64,000 nucleotides of DNA. It comes from Bacillus hominis. GTDB taxonomy: Bacteria > Bacillota > Bacilli > Bacillales > Bacillaceae_G. Below the pieces are notes generated by a model. That model saw nothing but the letters and a program-made list of their open reading frames with translations. It was not told the origin of the DNA and did no database searches. The translations under genes were made by a program, and so were the position numbers. The stretch covers positions 1 through 64,000 of the forward strand of contig NZ_BOQD01000007.1 of assembly GCF_018332515.1 (NCBI RefSeq). Reading direction: 5' to 3'. This document shows positions 23,414-31,690 of this stretch, one piece after another. How positions within the stretch are numbered: the first letter of the stretch is position 1; each line of letters starts with the position of its first letter.

Positions 23414-24042
23414 AAAAAGAAATCGCATCGCATTTATTAGAAATTGGAGCAGTATTTTTACAACCGAATGATCCATTCACATGGTCTTCTGGTATGAAAT
23501 CACCAATTTATTGTGATAACCGTTTAACTTTATCTTATCCAAAAGTACGTCAAGCGATTGCAGCTGGATTAGAAGAGTTAATTAAAGAGCACTTCCCAAC
23601 TGTAGAAGTTATTGCAGGAACTGCAACTGCTGGTATTGCGCACGCTGCATGGGTAAGTGATCGTATGGATTTACCAATGTGCTACGTACGTAGTAAAGCA
23701 AAAGGTCACGGTAAAGGGAATCAAATCGAAGGAAAAGCTGAAAAAGGTCAAAAAGTAGTAGTAGTAGAAGATTTAATTTCAACTGGCGGTAGTGCAATTA
23801 CATGTGTAGAGGCACTTCGCGAAGCTGGTTGTGAAGTATTAGGAATCGTATCAATCTTCACATACGAGCTTGAGTCAGGAAAAGAGAAACTAGAAGCAGC
23901 AAACGTAGCATCATATTCTTTAAGTGATTACAGTGCATTAACTGAAGTTGCAGCAGAAAAAGGTATGATCGGACAAGCTGAAACGAAAAAATTACAAGAG
24001 TGGCGTAAAAATCCAGCTGACGAAGCTTGGGTTACAGCGTAA
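23410..24042 (+). CDS. pyrE: Orotate phosphoribosyltransferase
   Basis: Adds ribose phosphate from PRPP to orotate to give OMP. The 210-aa product has the PRPP loop [21 protein letters not shown] (first part near residue 117) and the flexible-loop [15 protein letters not shown] sequence. ATG 23410 overlaps the pyrF stop (ATGA). The longer frame to 23392 lies inside pyrF. It is the last gene of the operon and is followed by a strong terminator. Confidence 0.97.
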   Translation: MKKEIASHLLEIGAVFLQPNDPFTWSSGMKSPIYCDNRLTLSYPKVRQAIAAGLEELIKEHFPTVEVIAGTATAGIAHAAWVSDRMDLPMCYVRSKAKGHGKGNQIEGKAEKGQKVVVVEDLISTGGSAITCVEALREAGCEVLGIVSIFTYELESGKEKLEAANVASYSLSDYSALTEVAAEKGMIGQAETKKLQEWRKNPADEAWVTA

Positions 24043-24045
24043 CAC

Positions 24046-24088
24046 GAAAAAAGACGACTGCGTGGGGAAACGCAGTCGTCTTTTTTTA
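24046..24088 (+). terminator. Terminator of the pyr operon
   Basis: AAAAAAGACGACTGCG pairs with CGCAGTCGTCTTTTTT around a short TGGGGAAA loop, three bases after the pyrE stop. Confidence 0.95.
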
Positions 24089-24110
24089 TAAAAAATAGTA
24101 ATGGTCATCA

Positions 24111-24365
24111 TTAGTTACTACTTTGATAATATTCATACCCTCTTACAAACAATAGAGTCATATAAGAAACGATAAATGAGAAGATGCTGTACATACCGAC
24201 CCAAAAGAAAAATTTTGGAGTAAAGGCGATAACACCTATTATTAAAAAACTAGCAAACGTTACAATCGGCATTACGTAATACGTTTTTGTTCTACGTGTT
24301 CCAATAACAGAAACGATAAAGATAAGTAATGGACAAAGAAATAAGAAGAAAATCAATTCATTCAT
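24111..24365 (-). CDS. Small membrane protein, possibly DUF2651-like
   Basis: An 84-aa hydrophobic protein with three likely membrane segments (residues about 4-22, 30-50 and 52-74), separated by the basic loop GTRRTKTYYV. It resembles small uncharacterised Bacillus membrane proteins of the DUF2651 type, a weak recollection. AAGGGG lies upstream of the minus-strand ATG. Function unknown. It faces the pyr operon and lies at the edge of the accessory block. Confidence 0.6.
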   Translation of the reverse strand: MNELIFFLFLCPLLIFIVSVIGTRRTKTYYVMPIVTFASFLIIGVIAFTPKFFFWVGMYSIFSFIVSYMTLLFVRGYEYYQSSN

Positions 24366-24499
24366 AGTTATGTCCCCTTTTCTAATTGAAGTAATCTGTT
24401 TCTCGTAAACGTTTTAAAAGAATTACTCTCCTAATATAATTTCGCTAAGTAATAACGAATCCCTTTTGAAAGTCAGTACATTATGATGAATCTTACAAT

Positions 24500-24534
24500 A
24501 AAAAACGTAAGCAAGAGAATATTTGCTTACGTTA
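24500..24534 (-). terminator. Terminator of the permease gene
   Basis: On the minus strand ACGTAAGCAA (24532-24523) pairs with TTGCTTACGT (24514-24505) and is followed by six Ts. It overlaps the stop codon of the permease gene. Confidence 0.88.
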
Positions 24535-25926
24535 TAGGATAAACATCGCAACGATCGTGGTGACGATTAAGCCGATGATAACTGGTAAAAAATTGCGGCG
24601 TGCAAGTTCAAATGGATCTACTTTACAAATAGCAGCGGCAGGAATAAGGGCCCAAGGAATTAACGTTCCGCCCCCGGTCCATATGGCAGCGATTTGCCCG
24701 AGTGCTGTTAATGTAGCTGTTCCATGCCCAAGTGCTGTTCCGAAAAGGTTTGCAATCGAACCCGCAAGCGAAATACCCGAAAAACCGGATCCATCTAAAC
24801 CGGTAATGACACCAACGATAGTTAAAGTTCCTGCTGATACATATTGATTTAAAGGAACAGTTTGAGATAAGGCGATTCCTAAGTCATTAATGATTCCGTG
24901 TGAACCTTTCGGTAAATAGTCTCCAATAATTTTTACAAATCCACTATCCCCTAAATAAAAAAGTGCAGCAATCGGAATAACTGGACCAAAAATTTTAAAC
25001 CCAAATTGGAGCCCTTCTATAAAATAATCGGTCGTTTTATTTAGGCCATTTTCTTTGTAGGCGATGAGAGAAATGATGATAATCATAATAACTGTCGTTC
25101 CGCCGATAAGTGCAGTCGCATCGCTTCCTTGTAGTTTAAACTGAATCATGCAGAGGATATCGATGGCATATATGATAGGGATACATATGGCAAGCCATTT
25201 TTTTATGCGAGGAGATAATAAAATAGTAGTTTTAGATGGTTCAGTTGATGAAGAAGAGTCTTGCGACGATAATCCTGTATGAAATTCTTTTCGTAAGAAG
25301 AAAAAAGCGACAGAAGTTGTAACAACGCCCATGACTATAACGAGGGGAATACTTGCAGATACGACGCTAGAAACAGGAAGCCCAGCGGCGTCTGCGGTTA
25401 ATTTTGGTGCACCTTGAATAACGAAGTCACCAGATAAGGCGATGCCGTGTCCGAATAAGTTCATAGCAATTGCGACTCCAATTGGCGGAAGACCGACGCG
25501 TACAGCGACAGGTAATAAAATAGCTCCCATTAAAGCGACAGCCGGAGAGGGCCAGAAGAAAAAGGAAATTGTCATCATTAAAAGACCGATAATCCAGTAG
25601 GCATGTGTAGGAGTACGAATCATCTTTGTAAATGGTGAAATCATCGTATCATTTATGCCGGTATGAACGAGTAGATTGCTCATCGATACGATAATGGAAA
25701 TGATTAATATAGTTGGTAATAGTTCAGTAATGGCGTAAATGAAACTTTGAAAAATACCGCTAATGGCAAGAGGGATAGAACTTGTTGCGGTTAGTGCTAA
25801 CAAAAAGATAAAAACAATACAAATGATCGTCGTATCTTTTCGAAGAATAAAAAAGGTAATGATAGTTAGTAAACAAAGAATATAGAGAGCATGTAAAAGC
25901 GTTAATTCAACTCCCATAACATTCAC
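24532..25926 (-). CDS. Multi-pass permease of unknown substrate (ion transporter type)
   Basis: A 464-aa very hydrophobic protein with about 11-12 membrane segments and one charged cytosolic loop (residues about 215-240, serine-rich). Glycine- and proline-rich re-entrant-like stretches (FFWPSPAVALMGAILLPVAV, GLDGSGFSGISLAGS and GTALGHGTATLTALGQ) recall carboxylate/gluconate transporters of the IT/GntP type. I do not recognise the exact family and cannot name the substrate. AAAGGA precedes the minus-strand ATG. It has its own terminator and stands alone, so context gives no hint of pathway. Confidence 0.7.
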   Translation of the reverse strand: MNVMGVELTLLHALYILCLLTIITFFILRKDTTIICIVFIFLLALTATSSIPLAISGIFQSFIYAITELLPTILIISIIVSMSNLLVHTGINDTMISPFTKMIRTPTHAYWIIGLLMMTISFFFWPSPAVALMGAILLPVAVRVGLPPIGVAIAMNLFGHGIALSGDFVIQGAPKLTADAAGLPVSSVVSASIPLVIVMGVVTTSVAFFFLRKEFHTGLSSQDSSSSTEPSKTTILLSPRIKKWLAICIPIIYAIDILCMIQFKLQGSDATALIGGTTVIMIIIISLIAYKENGLNKTTDYFIEGLQFGFKIFGPVIPIAALFYLGDSGFVKIIGDYLPKGSHGIINDLGIALSQTVPLNQYVSAGTLTIVGVITGLDGSGFSGISLAGSIANLFGTALGHGTATLTALGQIAAIWTGGGTLIPWALIPAAAICKVDPFELARRNFLPVIIGLIVTTIVAMFIL

Positions 25927-26098
25927 ATCCTTTAGGCATTCGTGTAGTTCATTGTATGAAAGCAGTGAAAGTATGTGAGTATAGGAAAAAGGAAAAATGA
26001 AATTTCATGTACTGTAATGGTGAGAATGGAAAATGGATGTTACAATACAATTAATCCTAAAAATGGAATTTAAAGAGAAGTAGAATGGGGGAGTACGA

Positions 26099-26467
26099 AT
26101 GAGAGAGAAAATAGGGTATTATGGTGTGCTCGTTTGTTTACTATTATCAGTTATTTCAGGGCCATTTCTTAAAAGTGAATGGGTACCAGTTATATTATGT
26201 ATAGGAGTATTGATTTTTGCTCCCATGTATCGCTGGGATGAATGGAAAGCACATAGCCGAAAAAAGAAAATTGTTTTCAGCATCGAGTTTGTTATTATAA
26301 TTAGCACGATACCGTTTTTGTTATTGAGAGGAAATGAGATAATAGATGGAATTGTAATGTTTCAAGGGTGGTTGTTTATTGCGAAGTTGTTATATTTAAT
26401 ATGCATTTTAATGTTGGTAGTGGTAGTCACTAAAACAGTAAACGAAAAGCTATTCGTTAATGAATAA
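26099..26467 (+). CDS. Hypothetical membrane protein with four membrane segments
   Basis: A 122-aa protein with four hydrophobic stretches (about residues 8-24, 28-44, 60-76 and 90-112) and a basic loop (KAHSRKKKI). GGGGGAG lies 6 bases before ATG 26099. It is transcribed away from the permease gene and ends at a bidirectional terminator. I do not recognise a family. Confidence 0.65.
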   Translation: MREKIGYYGVLVCLLLSVISGPFLKSEWVPVILCIGVLIFAPMYRWDEWKAHSRKKKIVFSIEFVIIISTIPFLLLRGNEIIDGIVMFQGWLFIAKLLYLICILMLVVVVTKTVNEKLFVNE

Positions 26468-26501
26468 AAGAAAGTGCCACCGGATAAGGTGGCACTTTCT
26501 T
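26468..26501. terminator. Bidirectional terminator between convergent genes
   Basis: AAAGTGCCACC (26471-26481) pairs with GGTGGCACTTT (26488-26498); the stem extends through AAG/CTT, and T-rich sequence follows on the plus strand (TTATTTT) and on the minus strand (TTTTATT). It serves the membrane protein gene and the DinB-like gene. Confidence 0.88.
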
Positions 26502-27024
26502 ATTTTACTGAATGAGCTTTTTGCATCTTTTTTATTAAACGAATTTGTCCACGATGGTTAATTTCATCTTCAAATACGTGGAACCATTTAAAGTAGTTAT
26601 TTGCTGGTTTGTCATGCCAAAAGTCTGTCGTTTTAAATAACCATTCCTCAGGTAATGATTGAAAAGTCTCGATTGTTTTGGAACGTACTTCTTGTAATGT
26701 ATTTATGTAAAATTCTATAGCGTTTCCTTTTATTTTCTCACGTCCAAGATCACCTAACTCAATACCAGGTAACCAACGTTCTAATTCAGCCTCTGTTGGC
26801 TCACGGTCTTCAAAAGTATGAATCTGGTAGTAAAATTCAACAGCGGCCATATGGTACAATAACATACCAATCGAATTTGCTTCCTCATCATATAAATAAT
26901 CCAGTTCTTCAACTGTTAAGTCTTCCACTGCTTGCATCGTTGTGTAACGAGCGTAATTCATCATGGAAACAAGTTTTGAAAATTCAACTTGTAAACCATC
27001 TATTTTATCAATTACAAAATTCAA
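26500..27024 (-). CDS. DinB superfamily protein (four-helix metal-binding fold)
   Basis: A 174-aa DinB/YfiT-like protein. The family forms a four-helix bundle with three histidines around a metal; many members are thiol-dependent transferases of unknown substrate. Candidate ligands are the histidine in LLYHMAAVEFYYQ (about residue 58) and the two in WFHVFEDEINHRGQI (about residues 148 and 157). The minus-strand TTG start is supported by GGGGGAG 6 bases upstream. The physiological role is unknown. Confidence 0.75.
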   Translation of the reverse strand: MNFVIDKIDGLQVEFSKLVSMMNYARYTTMQAVEDLTVEELDYLYDEEANSIGMLLYHMAAVEFYYQIHTFEDREPTEAELERWLPGIELGDLGREKIKGNAIEFYINTLQEVRSKTIETFQSLPEEWLFKTTDFWHDKPANNYFKWFHVFEDEINHRGQIRLIKKMQKAHSVK

Positions 27025-27107
27025 TTAAAACTCCCCCTCTTTAAACGAATACTCCAGAGAAAGAATTCTATGTGCAGGGAAAAAGTCCTGTTAAAAATTT
27101 TATAATA

Positions 27108-28178
27108 TTAACAAGGAATAACAATTAGCTCTCTATTTGATTTTGTAATAACTTCATATCCTTCTTTTGTAATTACGATATCGTCTTCAATTCTACAACC
27201 GCCCCAGTTTGGTATGTAAATACCTGGTTCAACTGTAACAACCATACCTTCTTCTAAAGTAGCTTTACTTTCTTGGGATAGGCGAAGAGGTTCATGTATT
27301 TCTAAGCCAAGACCGTGCCCTGTAGAGTGACCAAAATATTGACCATATCCATGTTCTGTAATGTAATTTCTCGTTACATCATCGATACTTTTCGCAGTTT
27401 CTCCAGGCTTAATTGCTTCAGTTCCACGCTTTAATGCTTCTAACACAACATTATATATTTTTTTGAATTCTTCTGATGGCTCGCCGATTGCTACAGTACG
27501 TGTTATATCGGAACAATATCCGTCGTAAAGTGCACCGAAATCTAATGTAACGACGTCGCCGCGTTCGATTATTTTATTTGATGCAACTCCATGAGGAAGT
27601 GAAGAGCGAACGCCAGAAGCTACAATAATTTGAAATGATGAGGATGTAGCCCCTTTTTTTCGCATGAAAAATTCTAACTCATCTCGTACATCATTTTCAC
27701 TTATTCCCGGCTTTAGAAACGTAATGATGTGGTGAAATGCTTCGTCAGCGATATTAGCTGCAATTTTCATTGTTTCTATTTCAGGTGTGTCTTTAATAAG
27801 GCGAATATTTTCAATGATTTCGCAAACTGGAACCATTTCCGTATGTATATATTTTTGTAGTTTCTTAAATTGTTGCAGAGTTATATTATTTTCTTCAATT
27901 CCAAGTTTTTGGATATTTAATTTTGATACTTGATTTGCAACTTCCTTTTCTAAATTCCCATTATGCATAATGATTTCAGCTTTTTTTATTTGTGATTTTG
28001 CTTGATCTACATAGCGAAAATCGGTTATAAAAACAGCTGTATCCGCAGAGATTAAGACGACGCCAGCACTACCTGTAAATCCTGTTGCATATTGGCGATT
28101 TTCTTTTTTTGTAATAAGTAACCCGTCAATCCCATAGTTTTGTAGTTGTTTTTGGATTTTATTAATTTGTAAAGTCAT
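27108..28178 (-). CDS. Aminopeptidase P-family (Xaa-Pro) metallopeptidase
   Basis: M24-family peptidase predicted to cut after the first residue of Xaa-Pro peptides. The 356-aa product has an N-terminal creatinase-like domain (to about 130) and a pita-bread catalytic domain. The expected dinuclear metal ligands are visible: TLDFGALYDGYCSD (two aspartates, about 216 and 227), GHGLGLEIHE (histidine), VTVEPGIY and GCRIEDD (glutamates). GGGGAGGAA precedes the ATG. Bacilli usually carry another homologue beside efp, so this is probably the paralogue. Confidence 0.9.
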   Translation of the reverse strand: MTLQINKIQKQLQNYGIDGLLITKKENRQYATGFTGSAGVVLISADTAVFITDFRYVDQAKSQIKKAEIIMHNGNLEKEVANQVSKLNIQKLGIEENNITLQQFKKLQKYIHTEMVPVCEIIENIRLIKDTPEIETMKIAANIADEAFHHIITFLKPGISENDVRDELEFFMRKKGATSSSFQIIVASGVRSSLPHGVASNKIIERGDVVTLDFGALYDGYCSDITRTVAIGEPSEEFKKIYNVVLEALKRGTEAIKPGETAKSIDDVTRNYITEHGYGQYFGHSTGHGLGLEIHEPLRLSQESKATLEEGMVVTVEPGIYIPNWGGCRIEDDIVITKEGYEVITKSNRELIVIPC

Positions 28179-28638
28179 GTTAATTCCTCCCCCTATTCAC
28201 AGTATTGAATAAAGCAAATAGCATGCCAAAAAATATCTTTAGAGAAAAGATAGTGGGAATTACATATGTTTTAGAGAAAATAAGAAGTTTAGCCCATTAT
28301 TTGTGGGCGGTGGGCTGCTCGTGAAATACAGATTCCTTCAATTAGCAGTGGGAGAATGAAAAAAACATCAACTCAAGACTCAATTTCTTTACACACTGTA
28401 AAAAAATTTATACAAATACGAAATAGAACTGTCAAATTTTTTGATAATATTGAAGTTAGGAAAGGAAAATATAAGCGACTTTTAGATTAAATATTTGAAA
28501 AGTATATTATTTGCTTTATTTGAATATAAAATTTAATGTATAAAGAAATGATGATTATTGATATAATAGGTAATTGTTGGATTTCTCTCGAAGATAGGGA
28601 TATGTAACGAATATGAACGGGATAAGGATTGTGAGTAC
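28179..28638. other. 460-bp intergenic region with GC-rich hairpin
   Basis: Divergent region between the peptidase and lipoprotein genes. AGCCCA (28291-28296) can pair with either of two TGGGC copies (28304-28308 or 28312-28316). A TATAAT at 28562-28567 is a possible -10 for the lipoprotein gene, but no good -35 lies 16-18 bp upstream. No ORF of note; otherwise AT-rich. Confidence 0.4.
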
Positions 28639-29823
28639 ATGAAAAAATTAAATAAAGTGATGTCATTTTGTTTGGTAGCTAGTATGTTCGTTGTAACAGG
28701 CTGTGAAAAAAGTAATAGCAATGCTCAACAACTAAGTGAAAAAATTGAGCAACTGGATGAAGCACCAGAAGTGACAGAGAAGGAAGCAGAAAAAATTGTA
28801 AGAAAGAGTGTAGATGAAATTGCAAACTCTTTTAGTGAAATGGAAAAAGAGAATGGATGGAGTCGAAATAACCCTGGAGATTTGGGTACAGCTAAAAAAG
28901 GAGTTAAGGGATTAGTTTCAGATAAGTTTGTGGAGAAACAGCTTCCAGGATTGCTTGATACATTTAATAGGTCAAGGGAAACGGATATGTTGCCATTCCC
29001 AATTCATATTGAACCAGACGTGCGGATAACTTATTCGCAGAAAAATGATGTTTTAAAGATTGAGACGCTTACCCTTGCAAATGATATGGGGAATGATGCG
29101 GAGACGTGGGAATTTATTTTAGTTTATACAGATGGAAAATGGTTAATGGATGGATGGTCATCAAATACGCCAGCAGATTTAAAGTTAACTAAAGAAGAAG
29201 CTAACGAACTTCTTAGAGTTCAAGGTTTTAAGAATGTTTCTTTTGTTAGAGAAGAGAATAGTGGAAATAAGAAATATATTTTTAAAGAAAATAACGGAGT
29301 AGTTGCTGTGGACGCCCAAACATCTGTTATTACTCACAATGTAGATGATAAAGAACGAGAAAAGGTAACGAAACAAGATTTTATTCAAGAGCAAGAAACA
29401 GTTAAGGGAAATGATTCCAGTACGTATACTAGTTCAAAAGAAGAGAAGCAGCCTAAAAAAGAATCTTCTTCAGTGTTAGGTAAAACTAAGGTTCTAAATG
29501 AGTTAGCTGCTCTAGAAAACGAAGAAAAACATACAAACGTTATGTCAACAAATGACATAGTAAATGAAATAGAAGGAAATTATCAACTTTGGGATAATAA
29601 ACTAAATGAAATTTATAGTACGTTAAAGAGTACTATGTCAGCTGACGCGTTTCAGTCGTTGAAAACGAAACAAGTTGCATGGGTTAAAGAAAAGGAAAGT
29701 AAAGTTAAAGCAATTGCTGCAGATGAAAATAATGGAACGATGAGATATATCGAAGCTGCAGATGAAAAATATAAGATGACAAAAGAAAGATGTTATGAAT
29801 TAGTGAATGGATATATGAACTAA
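28639..29823 (+). CDS. Lipoprotein with C-terminal LprI-like (DUF1311) domain
   Basis: A 394-aa exported lipoprotein. The type II signal peptide ends with the lipobox VVTGC (lipidated Cys22). Residues about 50-200 form an uncharacterised domain (KENGWSRNNPGDLG, then DAETWEFILVYTDGKWLMDGW). A low-complexity charged linker (about 230-290) follows. The last 90 residues resemble the LprI/DUF1311 lysozyme-inhibitor-type repeat (LNEIYSTLKSTMS, then LKTKQVAWVKEKESKVKAIA). Lysozyme inhibition is only a family hint. A bidirectional terminator follows. Confidence 0.72.
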   Translation: MKKLNKVMSFCLVASMFVVTGCEKSNSNAQQLSEKIEQLDEAPEVTEKEAEKIVRKSVDEIANSFSEMEKENGWSRNNPGDLGTAKKGVKGLVSDKFVEKQLPGLLDTFNRSRETDMLPFPIHIEPDVRITYSQKNDVLKIETLTLANDMGNDAETWEFILVYTDGKWLMDGWSSNTPADLKLTKEEANELLRVQGFKNVSFVREENSGNKKYIFKENNGVVAVDAQTSVITHNVDDKEREKVTKQDFIQEQETVKGNDSSTYTSSKEEKQPKKESSSVLGKTKVLNELAALENEEKHTNVMSTNDIVNEIEGNYQLWDNKLNEIYSTLKSTMSADAFQSLKTKQVAWVKEKESKVKAIAADENNGTMRYIEAADEKYKMTKERCYELVNGYMN

Positions 29824-29837
29824 ATTGAAAACATTTA

Positions 29838-29872
29838 AAAAATGCGTCGCTTGCAAGCAACGCATTTTTTTA
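29838..29872. terminator. Bidirectional terminator between lipoprotein gene and rqcH
   Basis: AAAAAATGCGT pairs with ACGCATTTTTT, with an inner GCTTGCAAGC palindrome. A-rich and T-rich flanks on both sides make it usable for the two convergent genes. Confidence 0.88.
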
Positions 29873-29875
29873 TAT

Positions 29876-31585
29876 TTACGCTTTTAATTTCATTACTGTA
29901 TCAGCATCTGGTGTTACATATAGTGTTTGTTGATTGTCATATGTAACAAATCCAAGTTTTGCACCACTCGGTTTTTTGACATGGCGTATCTTTGTGAAAT
30001 CTACAGGAACAGAGCTAGAATCTTTTGCTTTACTGTAATAAGCGGCGATTTTAGCGGCCTCGTGTAAAGTCTCTTCCGTAGGTTCAAGAGAACGAATGAC
30101 AACGTGGGAACCAGGTATGTCTTTCGTATGTAACCAAATTTCATCACGACGGGAGAATTTCGTTGTTAAATAATCATTTTGCTTATTGTTTTTACCGACG
30201 AAAATTTCTGTACCATCACTTGATAAATATTTATCCAATACTGGTTTAGTTGGTTTTTTCTTCGCGTTCTTTGTTTTGCGACTACGTACATAACCTTCTT
30301 CGGCTAATTCTTCACGAATTTCTTCAATATCTTTTGAAGAAGCAGCCTCCATTTGTTGAAGTAAGCTATCAAAATAAAGAATTTCTTCATTTGTTTTTAC
30401 GATTTGTTCTTCTACAATAGCGACTGAATTTTTCGCTTTTTGGTACTTTTGGAAATAGCGTTGTGCATTTTCAGATGGTGTTTTTAAAGGATTTAATGTG
30501 ATTTTTACAGTCCCACCATTTTCGTCGTAATAGTTAACGACTTCAATATCTTTATCGCCTTTTTTCAAAGCGTACATATTGGCTGTAAGTAGCTCTCCAA
30601 ATAGTTGATATTTATCTGCTTTTCCGGCATCTTGTAATGTTTTTTCTAATTTAATTAGCTTCTTTTCATTTTTTGTTTTTTCATTTTGCATAAAGCGTTC
30701 TAAATCGTGAGCTTGTTGTTTTACACGATCACGCTCTGCTTTACCAAAGAAGAAACGATCTAATAATTCACTGACAGATGAAAATGTTTTTTCATTTCCT
30801 TGTAAGTGAGAAAGAGGGAATAGGTAAAAGAACTCTTTTCCATTTGCTGTTATCATTGCTGGCACGTACTGATGTGTTAGCAAAGGTTTTTGCAAGCTGA
30901 AGAAAGCTTCAGATAATGCTTTTTCATTTGCCATACCTGCTTTTTTTACAACTTCTTTTGCAAATAATGGGGAAATTCCCATGAATGCTCCGACAAGTTG
31001 TTTGTCCATGTTGCCAGATAAAAAGTCTAGCGGTCTAATAAAATCATCTTCTGTTTCGATAAGAAGCGGATTAACCTTATGTTGTGCTGGTGGGGCAATA
31101 TATTCAGCTCCCGCATATACAGTACGATGTCGGTTTACCGCTAAAGAAACGTGTTTTAAGCTATCTAAAATAACATTTGTTTTCGTATCTACTAAGATAA
31201 TATTACTGTGTCGTCCCATTATTTCGATTACTAATGTTTTTACTGATTCGTCACCGATTTCATTACGACTGCGGACTGTAATTTGAATAATACGTTCTAA
31301 GTCAATTTGTTCGATTTTCTCAATAAATCCACCTTCTAAATGTTTGCGAAGAAGCATACAAAACATCGGCGGTAGCGCTGGTGAATCGTAGTTTTGATTT
31401 GTTAAGTGCATACGCGCATATGTAGGGTGAGATGAAAGAATCAGCTTTTGGTTTTTTCCGTTTGCTCGAATATGTAATAAAACTTCATATTTTGAGGGTT
31501 GATATATTTTTGAAATTCTTCCTGTTTGAAGAGAATTTGCAATTTCATGTGTAATTGCTCTTGTAAATAATCCATCGAATGCCAT
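29876..31585 (-). CDS. rqcH: RqcH (YloA/FbpA), NFACT-family ribosome quality control factor
   Basis: Bacterial Rqc2 homologue that binds obstructed 50S subunits and directs C-terminal alanine tailing of stalled chains; the family was earlier annotated as fibronectin-binding. The 569-aa product has the NFACT-N domain (starts [15 protein letters not shown]), a helix-hairpin-helix region, a central coiled coil (about 280-430) and the C-terminal NFACT-R domain ([19 protein letters not shown]). AAAGGAG lies 9 bases before the minus-strand ATG. It is divergent from the P-type ATPase gene, as yloA and yloB are in B. subtilis neighbourhoods. Confidence 0.95.
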   Translation of the reverse strand: MAFDGLFTRAITHEIANSLQTGRISKIYQPSKYEVLLHIRANGKNQKLILSSHPTYARMHLTNQNYDSPALPPMFCMLLRKHLEGGFIEKIEQIDLERIIQITVRSRNEIGDESVKTLVIEIMGRHSNIILVDTKTNVILDSLKHVSLAVNRHRTVYAGAEYIAPPAQHKVNPLLIETEDDFIRPLDFLSGNMDKQLVGAFMGISPLFAKEVVKKAGMANEKALSEAFFSLQKPLLTHQYVPAMITANGKEFFYLFPLSHLQGNEKTFSSVSELLDRFFFGKAERDRVKQQAHDLERFMQNEKTKNEKKLIKLEKTLQDAGKADKYQLFGELLTANMYALKKGDKDIEVVNYYDENGGTVKITLNPLKTPSENAQRYFQKYQKAKNSVAIVEEQIVKTNEEILYFDSLLQQMEAASSKDIEEIREELAEEGYVRSRKTKNAKKKPTKPVLDKYLSSDGTEIFVGKNNKQNDYLTTKFSRRDEIWLHTKDIPGSHVVIRSLEPTEETLHEAAKIAAYYSKAKDSSSVPVDFTKIRHVKKPSGAKLGFVTYDNQQTLYVTPDADTVMKLKA

Positions 31586-31690
31586 GAATGAACACTCCTT
31601 TCTAACTAAAAGTTAATTATAGCATTTTTTTGGACGAGGCTGAATAAGCTTTCATTAGAGTATGTCTGGAATCAGGAGGTCGATGGCAGG

